From NCBI RefSeq assembly GCF_000773685.1, contig NZ_JPQO01000205.1, positions 1-36,832 of the forward strand: 36,832 bases of DNA. The letters run 5' to 3'. The translations under genes and the position numbers were made by a program. The stretch is from Acinetobacter sp. HR7 (lineage in GTDB: Bacteria; Pseudomonadota; Gammaproteobacteria; Pseudomonadales; Moraxellaceae). The stretch's first letter is position 1. The number at the start of each line of letters is the position of its first letter. A model generated the notes under the pieces. It saw only the letters and a list, made by a program, of their open reading frames with translations. It was not told the DNA's origin and did not search any database. Shown piece by piece: positions 35,504 to 36,832 of this stretch.

Positions 35504-36720
35504 TCGAATTTCACCGGTATTTCGTTATTGGTATTTGAAACAGCTGATTTAGTTGCCAACATATTTTGTGGCTTTAAGCGGACACGTGAGCCCTCTTCTA
35601 TGTCTGCTTCCGGATTGGCCAATACCTCATCACCTGCCTTCAAACCTGAAATGATTTCAGTATGATCCTGTCCACGTAGTCCTAAAGTCACCAGCTGGCG
35701 TTGCACCTTGCCATTGCGCACTAAAAGCACGGCCGCTTGATCGCCTTTAATGCTCGTTAAAGCATCATTAGGAATAGCCAGAGCTCGGTTGCGTTTAGCC
35801 GTTTCAATATTGACTGAAACCGTCATATCCTGACGCAGGAAATCCGGTACTGGATTGACGGTCAGTCGCAGCTCCACCGTACCGCGCTGCGGATCAATAC
35901 TTGGGGCAATATAATTTACCCATGCCGGGAAGGATTTTTCTGGATAGGCATCGGCAATTACAGTAGCTTTTTGCTGTAAGGCCAGTCGGGAAAGATTACG
36001 TTCATCCAGCGGCACGCGAATTTCAGTATTACCATCTAACGCGATAGTAAATAGAGTCTGTCCCGGCTGTACCAGATCCCCCGGTTCCACATTACGGGTC
36101 AGCACCGTACCGGCAACGGTTGCACGAATTTTGGTCTTGTCCAGTTGCGCTTTGGCTACCGCAAGCTGTTCACGTAAAGACGCTTCTTCTACCTGTCCAG
36201 ATGCCAGTGCTGCGGCTTTTAGGCGTGCAGTTTCATAATTGCTGCGCGCCACGCGTTCTGCTTTGACTGCCCGTTCGATTTCTTCGGTAGAAAGTATGCC
36301 TTTTTCCGCATTACGACGCCGGCTGGCTTCACGGCTGGCCTGTTCCAGCTGGGCTTTGGCCGAAGCCAGTTCAGCATTTGCCTGAGGACGACGATTGTTG
36401 GCCAGCTCGGCCAATGCGACTTCTGCTTGGCGCACCTGCGCCTGCAGTTCATCCGATTTTAAAACGGCCAGTAAATCGCCCGGTTTAACTTGATCCCCTT
36501 CTTGTACCCGACGCTCCAGCACCACCCCTGTAATTTCACTGCCCACCGTAGCACGGGATACTGTTGCCACACGTCCGGTTGCTACCACATTCTGTACCAA
36601 TGCCATTTCATTTAAGGTGTAGCTCGGCATGACTGGTCCTTTCCACCAACGGAACAATGCAAACCCCACCAGCAGGATCAGTAACAGAGCAAGTAAAATT
36701 TTAAAGTGGACAGCACGCAA
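35500..36720 (-). CDS. Membrane-fusion (HlyD/MacA-like) periplasmic adaptor
   Basis: A 406-residue adaptor with one N-terminal membrane anchor (about 7-24, FKILLALLLILLVGFALF). A split lipoyl/barrel-sandwich domain flanks a long coiled-coil hairpin (about 90-190, AEVALAELANNRRPQANAEL onward). Beta-barrel and membrane-proximal domains follow (GTVELRLTVNPV, VLVRNGKVQRQLVTLGLRGQ). It links the inner-membrane permease to an outer-membrane channel of TolC type, which is not in the window. The start is a TTG at 36720 with GGAG eight bases ahead; an ATG shortly upstream is out of frame. It is first in the operon, before permease and ATPase. Confidence 0.88.
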   Translation of the reverse strand: MRAVHFKILLALLLILLVGFALFRWWKGPVMPSYTLNEMALVQNVVATGRVATVSRATVGSEITGVVLERRVQEGDQVKPGDLLAVLKSDELQAQVRQAEVALAELANNRRPQANAELASAKAQLEQASREASRRRNAEKGILSTEEIERAVKAERVARSNYETARLKAAALASGQVEEASLREQLAVAKAQLDKTKIRATVAGTVLTRNVEPGDLVQPGQTLFTIALDGNTEIRVPLDERNLSRLALQQKATVIADAYPEKSFPAWVNYIAPSIDPQRGTVELRLTVNPVPDFLRQDMTVSVNIETAKRNRALAIPNDALTSIKGDQAAVLLVRNGKVQRQLVTLGLRGQDHTEIISGLKAGDEVLANPEADIEEGSRVRLKPQNMLATKSAVSNTNNEIPVKFD

Positions 36721-36832
36721 ATGGAGATCTCCGCATGGATGTGAATCGCTTATTCAACTCAAACAATAAATAAGGCTCTAGACTAGCAGATTTACACTTA
36801 ATTTTACCTAATGAGGTTCCACAGCTCAGTTG

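Noticed and set aside
1..36832. CRISPR arrays, insertion-sequence ends, rRNA or tRNA genes
   Set aside because: No regularly spaced repeats, transposase frames, or tRNA/rRNA signatures were seen on either strand by eye.

Overview
The window reads as chromosomal DNA of a gammaproteobacterium, most likely an Acinetobacter. Pointers are the moderately AT-rich composition, a monomeric NADP isocitrate dehydrogenase, a pyrB plus degenerate dihydroorotase (pyrC') pair, a Vfr/Crp protein divergent from a YhfA-type OsmC gene, and rpoH, clpB, rlmL, trmB and thiSG homologues of typical moraxellaceal length. I see no rRNA, tRNA, complete insertion sequence, prophage or CRISPR array. The genus is an inference from protein style; no search was run.

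Layout, left part (1-9.3 kb): a TusA-like sulfur carrier, the heat-shock sigma factor rpoH, a DUF423 membrane protein and thiS-thiG run rightward. A beta-class glutathione transferase runs leftward, then a SulP anion transporter and trmB run rightward. A leftward pair follows: a GMC alcohol/choline dehydrogenase-type flavoprotein and an aldehyde dehydrogenase. The two would oxidise an alcohol to an acid, but the aldehyde dehydrogenase frame carries an in-frame TAG at codon 53.

Middle (9.3-23.1 kb): a DUF2520 Rossmann protein; an inner-membrane-anchored OmpA-domain protein and a shortened paralogue; two tandem paralogous lipoproteins, one fused to a DUF1311/LprI-like tail; the pyrimidine genes pyrB-pyrC'; two small paralogous proteins of unknown role; rlmL rightward; and clpB leftward. 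The clpB gene has a very good sigma-32 promoter match, so the window holds both the heat-shock sigma factor and a likely member of its regulon.

Right part (23.1-36.8 kb): a solitary Xre/MbcA/ParS (DUF2384) antitoxin-like protein, an aldo/keto reductase, the vfr-osmC divergent pair, a PPP-family metallophosphoesterase, two small overlapping unknown genes, monomeric icd with a clear promoter, and a 0.9-kb AT-rich gap. Then come a YitT-family membrane protein, a small very acidic protein, a YdjM-like membrane protein, and a tightly overlapping three-gene operon (membrane-fusion protein, FtsX-type permease, LolD/MacB-type ATPase) encoding a DevBCA/MacAB-like exporter.

Most of the window is ordinary core genome, with many clean intrinsic terminators. 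The points most worth a second look are the amber-interrupted aldehyde dehydrogenase, the palindromic leader of pyrB, the paired paralogues between 10.3 and 17.9 kb, and the orphan antitoxin-like gene. I found no convincing new multi-gene system.
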